Under the pieces are notes generated by a model. It was not told where the DNA came from. It did not search any database and saw only the letters and a list, made by a program, of their open reading frames with translations. A stretch of DNA of 64,000 bases, taken from assembly GCF_016086655.4 (NCBI RefSeq), contig NC_052138.2, positions 6,138,001-6,202,000 on the forward strand, given 5' to 3'. A program made the position numbers and the translations under genes. The DNA is from Lepeophtheirus salmonis. Taxonomy: Eukaryota; Arthropoda; Copepoda; Siphonostomatoida; Caligidae. Positions within the stretch are counted from its first letter, which is position 1, and every line of letters starts with the position of its first letter. This document shows positions 33,900-45,075 of this stretch, in pieces.

Positions 33900-34974
33900 T
33901 CTAAAAATCATAAGAGTCTCAGACCAGTCTAAATTTTCCATACTGCAACGTCAACCCTCGTAACAACGTAGTGGCAAGTAATTCATATAATACTAAGTCG
34001 ATTGTCTACATGATTTTAAATTGTACAAATATGATTAATGCAACATAATTAAATTCATATGAAGTTATTGTACAGGTACGTGGGAGTTCCGTAGATGTTT
34101 TTTTATTGAGAACTACATTGTATTCATACCACTCAAAGTCCTCCTTTAGCAAATCCATTGTGGTCTTCTCATGAGCTTCCAACTCCCTCAAGAACCTCAA
34201 GGGTTGACTTCAATAAGGGGCCTAAAAGGGCTGAGGCTGCCTCCATCTTCGCTGGTGACCTTGTTGTTATTGGCCTTCCTGATCTCTTTTTATCTCTGAA
34301 ACTTGTATCCCCCTTCTTCAACAATGTACACGGTCTTGACGTTCACATTGAGCCTCTCCATGTTGTCCTTGATCTTATTTATTTGCCTTGATCTGCCCTG
34401 CCGTTTTTGTGTGAAGAGCCTTCATTTACCATCGTTTCGGCAAAGGGCCTAACAATTCTTGTTTACATCAAGCTAATGACAAAATTTCCACACAGAAAGA
34501 TTTGAAATAAATGCAACAATATTTTTATACAGCATTTGAGTCACTATCTTCACTCAAAACTAGGTATGAGTCTGTAAAGTCACATCCTTGGAATTTCCAC
34601 ACAACTTTAAGGTCGATGTTCACAATATAAAACACAACTGAGGTTATAAACAATTCATCTATAGAATCGGTATATACCAATCTAGGTCGAACTTATTTAA
34701 AGGAGGAAATTATTTAGGTTCACTCAAAAATTATAACAGTATCAGAGCGGTCTAGGATTTTCAGAGCGAAACATAATACTAGTAACAACGTGTTGGCAAG
34801 TAATTAATATTAATTTGAGTCGGGTTTCTCCTTTATCTGCCATTTTTGAGGCCAGTTGTTACCCAACCTTCCTTAAAAGGAACGAATTAGTTGGTTATAC
34901 TTAAAATCATAACCAGTGAATCATAACCTAGACTGGTGTAGGATTTTCGGACCACAAACCACACAACACTAGTG
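33900..34974. repeat. Dispersed repeat, three diverged direct copies
   Basis: Copies at about 33900-33987, 34722-34811 and 34898-34974 share 'aaaatcataa', 'ccagtctaggattttc' and (first two) 'agtaacaacgt.gtggcaag' followed by taatt. They have the same orientation and roughly 70% similarity by eye. Upstream 'ctaggtcga' words also recur. It is probably an old SINE or MITE family. No A/B boxes or termini were identified. The region between copies 1 and 2 holds the Tc1 fragment. Confidence 0.5.
34070..34450 (-). pseudogene. Tc1-like transposase N-terminal fragment
   Basis: On the minus strand the DNA-binding half of a Tc1-like transposase can be followed across frames. It reads 'IKDNMERLNVNVKTVYIV', the recognition-helix region of the first helix-turn-helix, then 'GYKFQR' and KRSGRPITT, the Gly-Arg-Pro linker. 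After that come AKMEAAS and LRELEAHEKTTMDLLKEDF at 34130-34200, which is the second helix-turn-helix. Stops and frameshifts interrupt it. The catalytic domain is absent. Confidence 0.7.
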
Positions 34975-36054
34975 TATATACACGGTATAGAAAAAATTGA
35001 TGTATCATATATCAACTCTTTTGAAAAATGATTCTTGGGCCTTTCTCTTTTTTCTTTTCTTTTTTTAACATATATATTATAAATACATGTCAAAATAAGC
35101 TCATAAATAAAAAAGGACAACCACTTGAAAAATTGTAAATTTTCTTTTTTACACCCCCTTTTTTTATATATAGAACAAGTGTTTGTCAAAAGTTTAACAG
35201 GGTGTGGAAAATGGATATAATATATTTGTAGAAGCAATATGGAACAGTAAAAGTTATGAGGAATAATATTTTAGTACAGAGATAGAAATAATATGAAACG
35301 CAGGTATGCTAAAAAAAAGAAACAGGAGATGAACGTGTACAAATGATTAGACGTAGCCGAATCTCTGAAAGTTGCAAGTCGTGTCTTGTCAAAAGAGATT
35401 TGTTTCGTTTGCCGAGAGATTAATATCCTAAGGATACAATATTTTTTTTTTAAATCAAAAAAGATATTTGTTAGTAGCTTTCCAGATCTTTTATTAGGCT
35501 GGGGAATATGACTAGACATTTTGAGTTATACTCTTTCAAGAAGGTTGTTCATTCGTCTTTTTTTAACACTCGTTGGTCAATACTTTACTTGCTTAAAAAT
35601 GCTCACTTGTAAGGGACAAATTTATTTGAGTTATTAAGTACCGATTCATCAATTTGATCCCACTTGAGTAGTGTTAGGTAAATGCCCGTTAGAAAAAAGG
35701 GGCATTTAATTGAAGAAAAACTTGACAAGCCATGGTAATGAATTAATGTTATCTTGGATTTTTGACTAAATTTAATGACCAGGGAGACCAATTCCATGAA
35801 ACACTCTTTCTAAGAAGTACATAAGTAATAACAGATGAATTCATTCGTTCATCCAAGAGTGAGTACTCAGTTTCTTAAGCACTCAGCGGATACGAAAATC
35901 ACACAATAATTTATTTTCCATTCCCTTTTTGTGGCTGATTTTATCTTATAAAATATCGGAGTAAATATCGACATTTCTAAGAATTTTCTTTGCTACAAAA
36001 GCGATGAAGATATTGGATCTATTTTCCCATTTCAATCCGATATATCCTCCTACG
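34975..36054. other. Spacer without recognisable gene
   Basis: Long minus-strand frames here (34887-35237, 35271-35519) are low-complexity Phe/Ile/Lys-rich and unsupported. Confidence 0.45.
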
Positions 36055-36258
36055 TCTAGGGGTGACCCTGACAATTCCAATAATATTTGGAAGGAGAACA
36101 ACCTAGCTGTCCTAACGTTACATTAAATTTACCTGCGGGTTTCTATGAGATGAAGGATATAGAATTGACATAGGCAGAAATTACCACAACGTTAATCCAC
36201 AATTCTACTACAAGCCTAAGAAGGACTTACATGTATAACTCAGCAACAAAATGGCAGG
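36055..36258 (+). repeat. Family A repeat, truncated by next element
   Basis: Carries 'gggtgaccctgacaattcca', 'tttggaaggagaacaaccta', 'ctagctgtcctaacgttaca', 'aattctactacaagcc' and 'aaggacttacatgtataact'. It ends abruptly at 'cagcaacaaaat', exactly where the G/C cap of the A+T-rich element begins. Confidence 0.7.
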
Positions 36259-36690
36259 GCTGTCCGCAGGATTATTTTTGAAGTGGAGGGGCTTGGTTTT
36301 TGGAATTTTTTTGGAACAAAAATTCAAAAATTTAATTGCAAATATTTTACTTTTTTTAAAAAAAGTTAAAAAAGTCTACATCTATTACAAAAAAAAATTT
36401 TAATAAAAGAATTAAAATATTAAATTTAAAAAAAAAAAAAATCAATAATCCAAAGCTACTCTCAAAAAAATTTTCAAATCATACAATTTTTGTAAAACCA
36501 TTTCCAAATTAAATTTAAAATATACAAATTTCAAAAACCCATAGCTATTTATGGAAAATAAATTTTTTTGCAATAAAAAAAAATGGAAAATCTTAATAAC
36601 ATTTTAAATAATTAATTTTCTTGAAAATTTTAATATTTAATTTTCTAGAAATAAGCAAACATTCCTTAATTTGAGAGGGGTAGTGGAGTT
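36250..36690. repeat. A+T-rich element with G/C-rich cap at left
   Basis: Begins 'gcagggctgtccgcaggat' and 'gaagtggaggggcttgg', then becomes long A/T runs with 'aaaaacccatagctattt'-type words. It interrupts a family A copy, so it inserted after that copy. Confidence 0.65.
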
Positions 36691-38930
36691 TATCGTTCTA
36701 GGAATATATCTTAATACTAGAAATGTATAATTTTATAAAAAAAAGTCAAAAACCGTATATTTTTGTATAACTGTTTTGTTCTTTGATGTAAACTGGCGAA
36801 AAGCCACACCAATCAGCTTAATATTTTGCGAGTAAAAACTTAACAATAATTTTTATAACCCGATAAATTAAAAAAAAAATGTATGGCATGAAAAAAAAAA
36901 TTCTCAAAACATATTTCTTAATTTATTTTTTTCTTTCAAAATGCATTTATTCACTTTTAAAGCTAAAAATGTGAAAAATTAATTATAAAATTAATTTTTA
37001 GTGGAGGTAATTTGATATATAAGTAAAAGTAATCTCCCGTTATAATTGTTTGAGCATCAGCATTAAGTTTTTTTGGGATAAGTACTAATAAAATATTCAA
37101 TTGGAAACTTATAATAATCCAGGGGGTTGGATCTAATAAATCGACTTTTTCTTTTTAATAAAAAAAAAACAACACATGAAAATGAACTTTATGTCCTCTC
37201 TCTAGAATTATCGTATACATTAAAAAAAAGTTTTCTGTTCTTTATAATATATATATTAAATATGCTCCTTAATCTTCATATTATTTTCTTTTTGTAGTAG
37301 TATATAAAAACAATGTCGTATATAGTAAATAATATTTTTTGATAGAAATCATCTGAGGCATTAACAACAATTTGATTCATTCGTTTTTAGTTTTTATCTT
37401 TGACTTAATGATTTGAGGTCTGTCGACAATTCATTAACTGGGGTTATGTGGGGGTATTGAGGGTTGGATGGGACGAATGGGATTGACGGGAAATGAAAAT
37501 TAACGGCGCAAAGGCTTATATTTTAGTGTCCTACGGAAATGAGGTAATCTCCAAGTTTTTCCGTGTCTGAGGCGGCTTGTTTGGGTATGACGGGTTTGTA
37601 AATAAGTTGGTCTTCTACGTAGTTTTGTCAAGATATTATGATGGATTAGTACAAAAACTACTAAATTTAGAATTCTATTCAAATAAGGAATGGATCACTG
37701 CAAAAATAATAAAGAGAGCCTACAACAACAAACATCCTTCCTTTCATCCTCCATTTTATTCTTGAACGAACCCCAAAAATTACTTTTTATTTTAAATACT
37801 CATGTAGTCAAATTATACTGATTTTTTTTCCAACATATTTATTTAGTATTTTTACTGTTGCAGATCAATTTTCTATATTCCATGAATGAAGAAGGGATTT
37901 GAACTATAGGGTCTACGCTCTCGGTTGGCCATGGAGAAAATACTTCTTTGCAATTTATATTGTAGTGACAACTTTTTGAAAATAGCTTTTTTTAATGCAA
38001 AAATGTTATTTTTGCATCTCTCCATGACCTTTCGTTTTACTCGATGTGACAAAATTCCTGGTACTCTAAGTATTCTTAAACAATATTCTATGTTTATGAA
38101 AGTATCCATTTATAGAGCTAAACACATTATAAGTTGAGATTAAGACAAATACCACAGTTTTTATCAGTGGGACTTTTTAGTCACATCTGCAGTACCAACT
38201 GACAATATTTACTTTTATAGATGTAAAATTTTTTGCAACTGATGCCAATAAGAAGATACAAATATTAATAGTACACACCCCCTAATATTCATGTTTTCTA
38301 ATATTTGAAATTTTAGTTAGACTTAATTTATAGATATAGGTAGTTATTAGTTATATATGGAGTAAATAATTATAACAGATATAAAGAAAATATTTGGGAT
38401 ATAAAATATTTAACAAGATGAACAAGAAAAAAAATCCATCTATTGATGATAAGTTTATAAGTTTCTGACCATAATTTATGCAGTCGTTATTGAGGAACGA
38501 CAATATACACAACCTATCACTACAACGCTGCACTTTACTCTGATGAGATTGACACATCACAAGACTTTCTAATGAACTAGTATTGGTAGTGGATAAAATG
38601 CCATCAGTTGACAAGAAAAAATAAATAATTCAAATTATTTATGTAGTAATATCTCAGTAATAATTAAATATTAATATAATTTTACATTTATATTATGTAT
38701 AGCTCTACCCAGCATGATAATTTAGACTTTAAAGATACTCTGAAATTGTGATTGTATAAACAGTAGAGTAAGATTGAAGTTTGTTAAGTAAGCTTACAAA
38801 TGTGGTCACTTTCAAGCTTAATAAATTAATAGTACTTAATACCCATAATTTTGTAACAACTGAGGAAAAAACTTCGATTATAAATAAGTTTTACATATAT
38901 TGATTCTAATAAGTTTTGTGGCAAAGTTTT
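36691..38930. other. Spacer with two weak signals
   Basis: G/C-richer DNA at 37440-37620 has a short minus-strand frame (VEDQLIYKPVIPKQAASD, about 30 codons) that looks protein-like but is unidentified. On the minus strand at about 37890-37932, 'tggccaaccgagagcgtaga' followed by 'tagttcaaatccc' resembles tRNA boxes A and B, spaced too closely for a tRNA. Otherwise nothing is seen. Confidence 0.3.
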
Positions 38931-38934
38931 GTAG

Positions 38935-39005
38935 TTTTCGACTCCTGACTTTGACTCCGCCAAAAAAAGCACTGACTCGGACTCCAACTCCACCGGCCTG
39001 GCATG
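38935..39005. repeat. Degenerate 'gactcc' simple repeat
   Basis: The run 'cgactcctgactttgactcc' is followed by 'tgactcggactccaactcc'. A related, inverse-oriented piece lies at 60395-60430 (aggagtcagagccttttttg). Confidence 0.65.
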
Positions 39006-39536
39006 ATATTTTTATTCCAATTACAATCTCCGTCCAGAAACTAATTTAATTTGTATGTCTAGGTTTTACAGCATATTGTGCATTTTAAAATAATTATTTG
39101 CCTTCACCCTGTTCGTATTTTGTACACATTTCCAATATATATATATATACATGAAACATTAATTTAATTTGTATTTTTTGCACAAATATTAAAACTAATT
39201 TACTAGGAGCAAATTTGAAGAACGATACAAGCTCCAGTACAACTAATTTATTATTTTTTTGAGTTCGGCAAAATGTGTTCGTTCTCAGTACAATTACCAC
39301 AAAATTGCCTATAATTATAATCAATAAGATCTGCTGTAGTAAAAATAATGATTAATTAATAATAATATTGTTTGTTGGTAACGGTTAATGATCACTCAAT
39401 TTCAGTTATTGAATTACTTTCTAATTTATATATATATATGAACGATTTTAATTATAAGATAACGATGAGTAGAAATGTAAAAAAGGTCAAAAAGCGGCAC
39501 GCAGTACACAACATGAAAATATGTCGTAAAGGGTAC

Positions 39537-40252
39537 TAGAAAAACTGCCCTGGGGATAATTGCCCGTAGAAGATTACCAAGGAGAAAATTGACAGGAAAA
39601 CATGATGATGAATAATAGTACATTATAAATTCGCTTAATATTATTCATGACAAATTTCAAAACATATTTATTTGTTCCATACCGTATGGGAGAAGCTTCA
39701 AGAGTGAGTAATAATATTGAAATACAATATCCTTGCATTTTCTCTTAAATTCAATCCAATCTTCTAAGAAATGAGGGGGAGGGGGGAGGGAATAAATAGC
39801 TATGTCCCTCTTAAATATGGTTGAATATTCTCCATCCTCGGATTGTCCGAGGGGTAGTATGGGGACAAAATAAAAATAAGTTTCAAGCCCTTGGGGTACC
39901 CCTGGAACCTTAAAAACCACCCCCAACACATCCAAGCAACCCCTCTAATACTACATTACATGTACATAAATAACATTATTGGTATTTTCAATTGTGATAT
40001 CAATAATCATTTTGTCTTTAATTTTGTAATGGGTACACTCAATTTTACATTACTTTTTTGTTTATATTTTTGGAAAGGTTCGAGTATCTAACTGATTTAT
40101 GTTTTAGATAATTTATCTAATCAAGTGAGTAAATGGAAAAAAAAAAAAAGTTTTAATAATTATAATTTTGTTCAAACAAATATCTATGCTTTATATTCTT
40201 ACATTAAAAAAATAAGAAATACGGGCAATTTTCTCCAAGGCAGTTTTCCATG
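39537..40252. mobile_element. Putative MITE with ~30-bp inverted ends
   Basis: The left 'aaaactgccctggggataat' + tgcccgta and the right 'tacgggcaattttctccaag' + gcagtttt are inverse copies about 0.7 kb apart. The interior has no transposase. A G-rich tract (39774-39792) and a 92-codon minus frame are inside. The ends of the copy and its target duplication could not be fixed. Confidence 0.5.
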
Positions 40253-40319
40253 CAAGGTCGTAAACACTTATAAATGTAAAAACTGATAGCTATTATCATC
40301 AGTCATGATTAGAATACAA

Positions 40320-40896
40320 TACCGGTAGTTGCATAAATACGCAGACTATTTGTGGCAAATAATTAAATTTGTAATAAAATTCGTATGACGTATTTGTTTG
40401 AGAATTATATAATAGAGAATTTATTCTGGTATAAAATTTTATATAATTACTGAATATAACCGCCATCAGCTGCTATTACACCCTCCAAGCGCCCGCAGAA
40501 GGCCTTGCACACATTGATGATGTAATGGTCTTCCATGGTTGTCCATTGCTCATTGACGCTGGCCTTAAATGAGTCCAAATTCGGGTGGCGGGTAGCACAG
40601 ACCTTCTTCTCTTTCAAATCTTTTCTCTCCTTGATAAGCTTCTGGACCTCGAACACAGTAGTCCTGGATAGTCGAGTGTCCTTGATTATCTCCTTGACAG
40701 ACTTACCGGCGCAGAGGAGAATGACAACCATATGACGTTTGGCCTCGTCATTCATCGTAAACGACTTTGTAAGAAAAACAAAAACAAAGCCAACAGATTT
40801 ACCGAATTACTTGTGCTGGAATTTTTATTTCTGGTTACGGAAGTTCGAGATATAAGCGTTTAAAAATTAGTCCGTGTATTTATGCAACCACCGGTA
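40320..40896 (-). mobile_element. Internally deleted Tc1-like element with TIRs and TA
   Basis: The ends are ccggtagttgcataaatac (from 40322) and its inverse 'gtatttatgcaaccaccgg' (to 40894), each flanked by TA (40320-40321 and 40895-40896) as expected for Tc1/mariner target-site duplication. The TIRs match over about 29 bp with a few differences. The element is only 577 bp including the TAs, against roughly 1.2-1.7 kb for full-length Tc1 relatives. The centre, including the DDE/D catalytic domain, is missing, while both coding ends remain in one frame (next entry). Confidence 0.9.
40447..40755 (-). CDS. Truncated Tc1-like protein: HTH fused to C-terminal tail
   Basis: An uninterrupted 102-codon ORF lies between the TIRs. 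Residues about 1-40 form the DNA-binding helix-turn-helix (KSVKEIIKDTRLSRTTVFEV), in the style of Tc1-like N-termini. From about residue 50 the sequence jumps to the C-terminal end of the same kind of protein (RHPNLDSFKASVNEQW, then VCKAFCGRLEGVIAADGGYI). All three catalytic acidic residues are gone, so it cannot transpose DNA. The fusion is in frame and has no stop. If expressed it could bind TIRs and compete with active transposase, as internally deleted P-element products do, but that is inference. It may equally be a recent passive deletion product. Confidence 0.8.
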   Translation of the reverse strand: MNDEAKRHMVVILLCAGKSVKEIIKDTRLSRTTVFEVQKLIKERKDLKEKKVCATRHPNLDSFKASVNEQWTTMEDHYIINVCKAFCGRLEGVIAADGGYIQ

Positions 40897-40929
40897 GGTA
40901 TTCACTAATTATTAGTCCGCTAAAAACGA

Positions 40930-41025
40930 GGCTTAACTTTGAGGATTTGTTGTGTGATTATAAGTTAAAGTCTTTGTTGGACTTGGATAAAAATTGAGTA
41001 TCGACATCAGAATAATTCCAGTCTA
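40930..41025 (-). repeat. Family A repeat fragment
   Basis: Contains 'tgaggatttgttgtgtgatt', 'agtctttgttggactt' and 'tcgacatcagaataattcc', the distal half of family A on the minus strand, just outside the deleted Tc1-like element. Confidence 0.65.
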
Positions 41026-41347
41026 TATTTCAATTAATTTCAATAGAACGGGTGGAATTTTTCAAGATCTGGTTTTTCCTTTCCTTCAAAGTGTCAAAGT
41101 GAAACTTTTTTTAAAAGTATCGGCGGATAATGTTTCATTTATGGTCATTTTGGTTGTCAAACTGTATTATATTCTGAAACTAATAAATTTCTACATTTTA
41201 AAGACTACATGAAGATGTCAAAATACACGTAAGTTTATATTCTGTTTTCCTTTTTCTATCTTTTTTTTTTTTTTGTTCTTGCATGTAGAAAGACTATGAC
41301 TGTTATATTTGCAGAGTTACGTCGATACCAAATAACAGAGGACACAT

Positions 41348-42290
41348 TCATTGAACAAGAAGACAATATAAAGAAAAAGTAATCAACTTTGTCGATATCC
41401 GAAATTGTGAGGTGAACTTCCGAACGTCATTGATACCTTTCAGAGAATGCATAATCCTCCTCTCACATGTTTGAGGAAGATCTAAGCTCCTTATGTATTC
41501 TTTATTGGCAAGACTCGCATGAGGAGATTTCCAAAATTCAGAATTGAATGTCAGAAACTAAGGATTAAGTGAAAGAATCCACTTTACTGATTTTTTCAGA
41601 GGGTAGTAAAATCTTCCAGTGGTCAGAATCGATTTGTGATCCATATCATCAAATGTAAGAATGTCTTCGTTGATAGTAATCGTTTCCAGCTCTCTCAGTG
41701 CTTTCTGGAGGTTCTTAAACAGTGACTTCTTGTTTCCATTTTGGTGGATGACATCTATGGTACTATTGGAATCAAACACAGGTGATTTACTCAATATGAT
41801 TTTTTGTGCAGCTGCCCAGTCAATGAAATGCAATGCCACTGCACCATTGGAATATTCTGTACCAAACATCAGCATCTTATAGACGGATGACTCAGTATTT
41901 GAACTGAGGTTTAGACCTGATGTCTGTCTTTATATAAATTTGGGTAAAATATTTAAGAGCAGTACTAGTCCTCCCCCTAGTTGAGACCGAGGTCTCTTCA
42001 GACCAGGAGCGTATCTCTTATGAAATAATCTATTCAACCACCCTCCTTCTTCCTCATTAATCTTCTTGTCCCAGCTGCACCGGAACTCCAGATCCCTTTT
42101 TTAATTGTGCCTTCCCCTTCCTGCTTTCCTGATGAGGTATTTTGTATTACTCTTAATGCCCACCTTATAAACCAGGCTCCTGGAGCCTTCACTGGGTCCA
42201 TAATCCTCACTGTCTCAACTTCAGCATTTAGAAAATTTGTGATGCGCTGCCTTTGGCTTTTTGCTCACTCATGATGACGAGATTACGAAA
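41348..42290 (-). pseudogene. Broken coding region of unknown product
   Basis: One minus-strand frame can be followed for nearly 300 codons with only three stops. An upstream part (YKVGIKSNTKYLIRKAG; EFRCSWDKKINEEEGGW) leads to the open 105-codon stretch 41558-41875 (TEYSNGAVALHFIDWAAA; LQKALRELETITINEDIL). Past a TAG at 41558 it continues in the same frame (FWKSPHASLANKEYIRSL; TCERRIMHSLKGINDV) to a TGA at 41348. Part of the upstream region is also open in an alternative frame, so a frameshift is likely there. Composition is clearly protein-like. I do not recognise the family. A host pseudogene or an unclassified mobile-element ORF are both possible. Confidence 0.5.
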
Positions 42291-42599
42291 TGTTTATAAA
42301 AGTTCGTCTATGGACAAGAGATTGCTCAACTCGAATTTCGAAAAGTAACAACTAAATATTCTATATTAGTGAGAAAAGTAGGATTAATTAACAGTCCGCC
42401 TAATGCTAAAAATAATTTATAAAGTTCCCCATACACAAACGTCCCATTAAAAAGAATTACAAAATAATTGTGGAGAAAGTGACGAAGGAAGTTGAATATT
42501 ACAAAATTAAAAAAAAAAAAAAACAATCTGGGATAAAATGGTGGTTCCAAAAATTGTCCATTTTCAAAAGCACATGCAAGAAAATAGAATCTTTCAAGA

Positions 42600-43389
42600 A
42601 ATAACTTGTCTGAGGAGACAAATTACAGTTAATCTCCAATGACCGCCTTATTACCTTACTTAACAACTGGGGGCGGAGTTCAGTCGACAAAGATGTACTT
42701 TGGAAAAATCTAAACTTCAGTTGGCAAAAAAGACACATCAAAAACAAAGATGTTTGGGCAAAAATGATCAAATAAACGTTCAAAAGATGAACTGGATATG
42801 GATTCTCAGACCGAATATTTTCTAGACGGAACGAAGTTTCTAAAGAAATAAAGACCTTTTGTCAATATTGGTATATAATAGATGAACCACTCAACCTTAA
42901 CCCAAGCCATTCGATAAGTACTATAAGGAATATGCTCTAACTTCAACAGGTGAGCTAAAAAAATTCACAAAAAATATTACACCTAATTTCTTACTTCAAG
43001 ACCCACCCACCCCCTTCTTTAGAGAAATTGGTTCAGTTTAAAGGAAAAAAATCAACAACAAGTTTGTTTTTGGCAAACCGTTTAAAGAACCTTAATATGC
43101 AAGAAGAAGCAATCAACCCAATACACTCAAACCCTTTCAGCACAGATTGGAGACATCCTGAATATACACCAGCAAATCGAATAAAACAGACCGTGAATGT
43201 TTTTTTCTTCAATGACGCGGTATTTTACTCATTGCTCTCACAATACGAGAAGAAAAAGACTTAAAAATGGAGGGTATAATAGCAAAGACTCACACAATAA
43301 TTTATGCCTCCAAAACATTAAGGACGCGACTTCCTGCAGGTCTAAACACAACCATTGTGAGATATATAGACTCAATGGACTTTTAAGCT
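42600..43389 (+). pseudogene. Second broken coding region of unknown product
   Basis: Plus-strand reading shows protein-like segments in shifting frames. They are SSVDKDVLWKNLNFSW near 42670, SDRIFSRRNEVSKEIKTF near 42800-42850, an open ORF 43028-43264 (ANRLKNLNMQEEAINPIH; TDWRHPEYTPANRIKQTV), and a last frame to the stop at 43389 (TLRTRLPAGLNTTIVRYI). At least three frameshifts and stops separate them. It is unrelated by eye to the neighbouring minus-strand relic. Possibly a retroelement ORF, but I saw no RT or integrase signature. Confidence 0.42.
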
Positions 43390-44221
43390 GTAACACATTT
43401 TATATTTTTATTTTATAAAGGGAACTATTTCCCCATTTTCTAATAACTTATAAATCTGTAATACTTTTCTTTAACTTGACAAAACTCTTGTAATTTAAAA
43501 AAAAAAGTTCCTCCAACAAGACCTGACATAAAGTCATAATTAATAGAACTCTCTAGCAAGTTGTTTATTTTACATCTCTAGGGACATTATGGTCTTTTAT
43601 CAAGTGATTTGTATAAAATACAATCTTATAACAAGGCAAACTCTTTTAAAGTCCTAAATTTATTCGAGTTTTATAGCTCATTAATTATCTGCCTACAAAA
43701 ATAGACTTTAAATGATACCCATTAAAAAAACTTATTTCTATGATGGTTGACATATACTTTGATTTTTGGGCTTAAATGTAATTTATGATACAGAAAGTAT
43801 GTCGACATTATTTATTTAGGGTTTAATTTGAAGGTATAAATAAATATATGGATTATAAATAAACAAACTTTTATATTAATTATTTATGCACAAATCGTTG
43901 TTGAGTGAGTAAAAAAAGTATATATCATTCTCTACATCGGGGAAAGGAACAAAATTAATCTAGACAAGTAGGCATTTTTTTATACAAATCGCAAAATTTG
44001 TACTGGGAACGGTGGTGAAAAATTAGATTTACTAAAGCATTCATTAGATACATGATTTAGGAGAAATTAGATATTTATTTATTAGATAAGCCAAAGTTTT
44101 AATGAGTGGCAAATAAATCTTGAACCACCTTCATGCTGTAATTCATTTGAGTCTTTATAAAGTTAAATAAACTCAGACATGGTAGACATCAAAAAGAGAT
44201 GTATTCAATAAAATAAAGGAG
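43390..44221. other. Spacer without recognisable gene
   Basis: A+T-rich. 'tgaaccaccttcatgctgta' near 44122 may be a TIR of the next transposase fragment, but no partner was found. Confidence 0.35.
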
Positions 44222-44441
44222 GATCATTTTTGAACTTGGGCGTCCTTAGCGACAATGACAGCCTCCAAGCGGGGATGGAAGTTCGTGTAAATAATGTGAA
44301 ATGTAGCTAGGCCTCATCTTCTTCCACTCCGATTACGGAGGACTTAAGGCAGTGGCAGACTCAATAAACTTTGAATTTGATATGCCACTTGATTTTGTAG
44401 TCTAATGGGTTCAAGTTCAGGGTCCTAGGTAGCCCTAAGTT
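44222..44441 (-). pseudogene. Tc1-like transposase C-terminal fragment
   Basis: On the minus strand 'TLNLNPLDYKIKWHIKFK' (44380-44440) is the third catalytic region (SPDLNPLDY, catalytic Asp kept). After frameshifts it ends with 'NFHPRLEAVIVAKDAQVQ' and a stop at about 44231, the standard C-terminus. Everything upstream is missing. An A+T-rich element adjoins it at 44442. Confidence 0.75.
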
Positions 44442-45075
44442 AATAACTAAATTGCTTAAAAAATATTTTTTAGATTTAAAATGACCATTTCTATATGTTC
44501 AAAATATTACATTTTTCTGGGAAAAATTCAAAAATCTGCAGCTGTTTAAATTTTTTTTTCCAAAAACAATTTTAGATATTAAATTTTTTAGAAAAAAAGC
44601 AATGACAAATATTTACTTTTGTGGAATTTTTTTTCAAAAATCTAGAGTTATTGACAGAAAATTAAATTTTTACCGAAATAAGTTTGAAGATCGAATTTAA
44701 TTTGTAAAAAAATTTGAAAAACTAAATTATTTTCAAAAAATAACATTTCAAATATTCAATTTTTTCGAAAAAAATCAAATATTAAATTTGTTTGTAAAAA
44801 AATTTCAAAAATCCAAAGCGATTCACAAAAAATTAAATTGATGGGGAAAAAAATATAAAAACTAAATGGTCTACTCTGCTACATAATTTGTCCGAATTAC
44901 TTGTTTTAAGAAATTTAATTTTCAAAAAAAAATTTACCAGTTCTTTTGCGGTTTTTTTTTATCCTCACCAGAAAAAATTACCAGTAAAAAGTTAAAAAAT
45001 TTTGGATTTTTTTTGTCGGTGGGATGGGGGGAGATCTAGATCCCTTCTAGGACACCCCCTGGGGATGCCCCTGAT
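44442..45075. repeat. A+T-rich element with G/C-rich cap at right
   Basis: Long A/T runs with repeated 'aaaatctgcagctgttt' and 'caaaaatccaaagcgatt' words end in a G/C-rich cap at about 45020-45073 (ggtgggatggggggagatc, then accccctggggatgcccctg). The reverse complement of the cap starts CAGGGGCATCCCC. Confidence 0.6.

Noticed and set aside
34887..35519. Minus-strand ORFs of 116 and 82 codons as membrane proteins
   Set aside because: Hydrophobic Phe/Ile/Tyr content follows from T- and A-runs. No start context, motif or repeat support.
37885..37935. tRNA gene on the minus strand
   Set aside because: Box A- and box B-like words are too close together, and no acceptor or anticodon stem could be drawn.
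39774..39792. G-quadruplex regulatory site
   Set aside because: A G-rich tract exists, but there is no promoter or gene nearby to give it a role.
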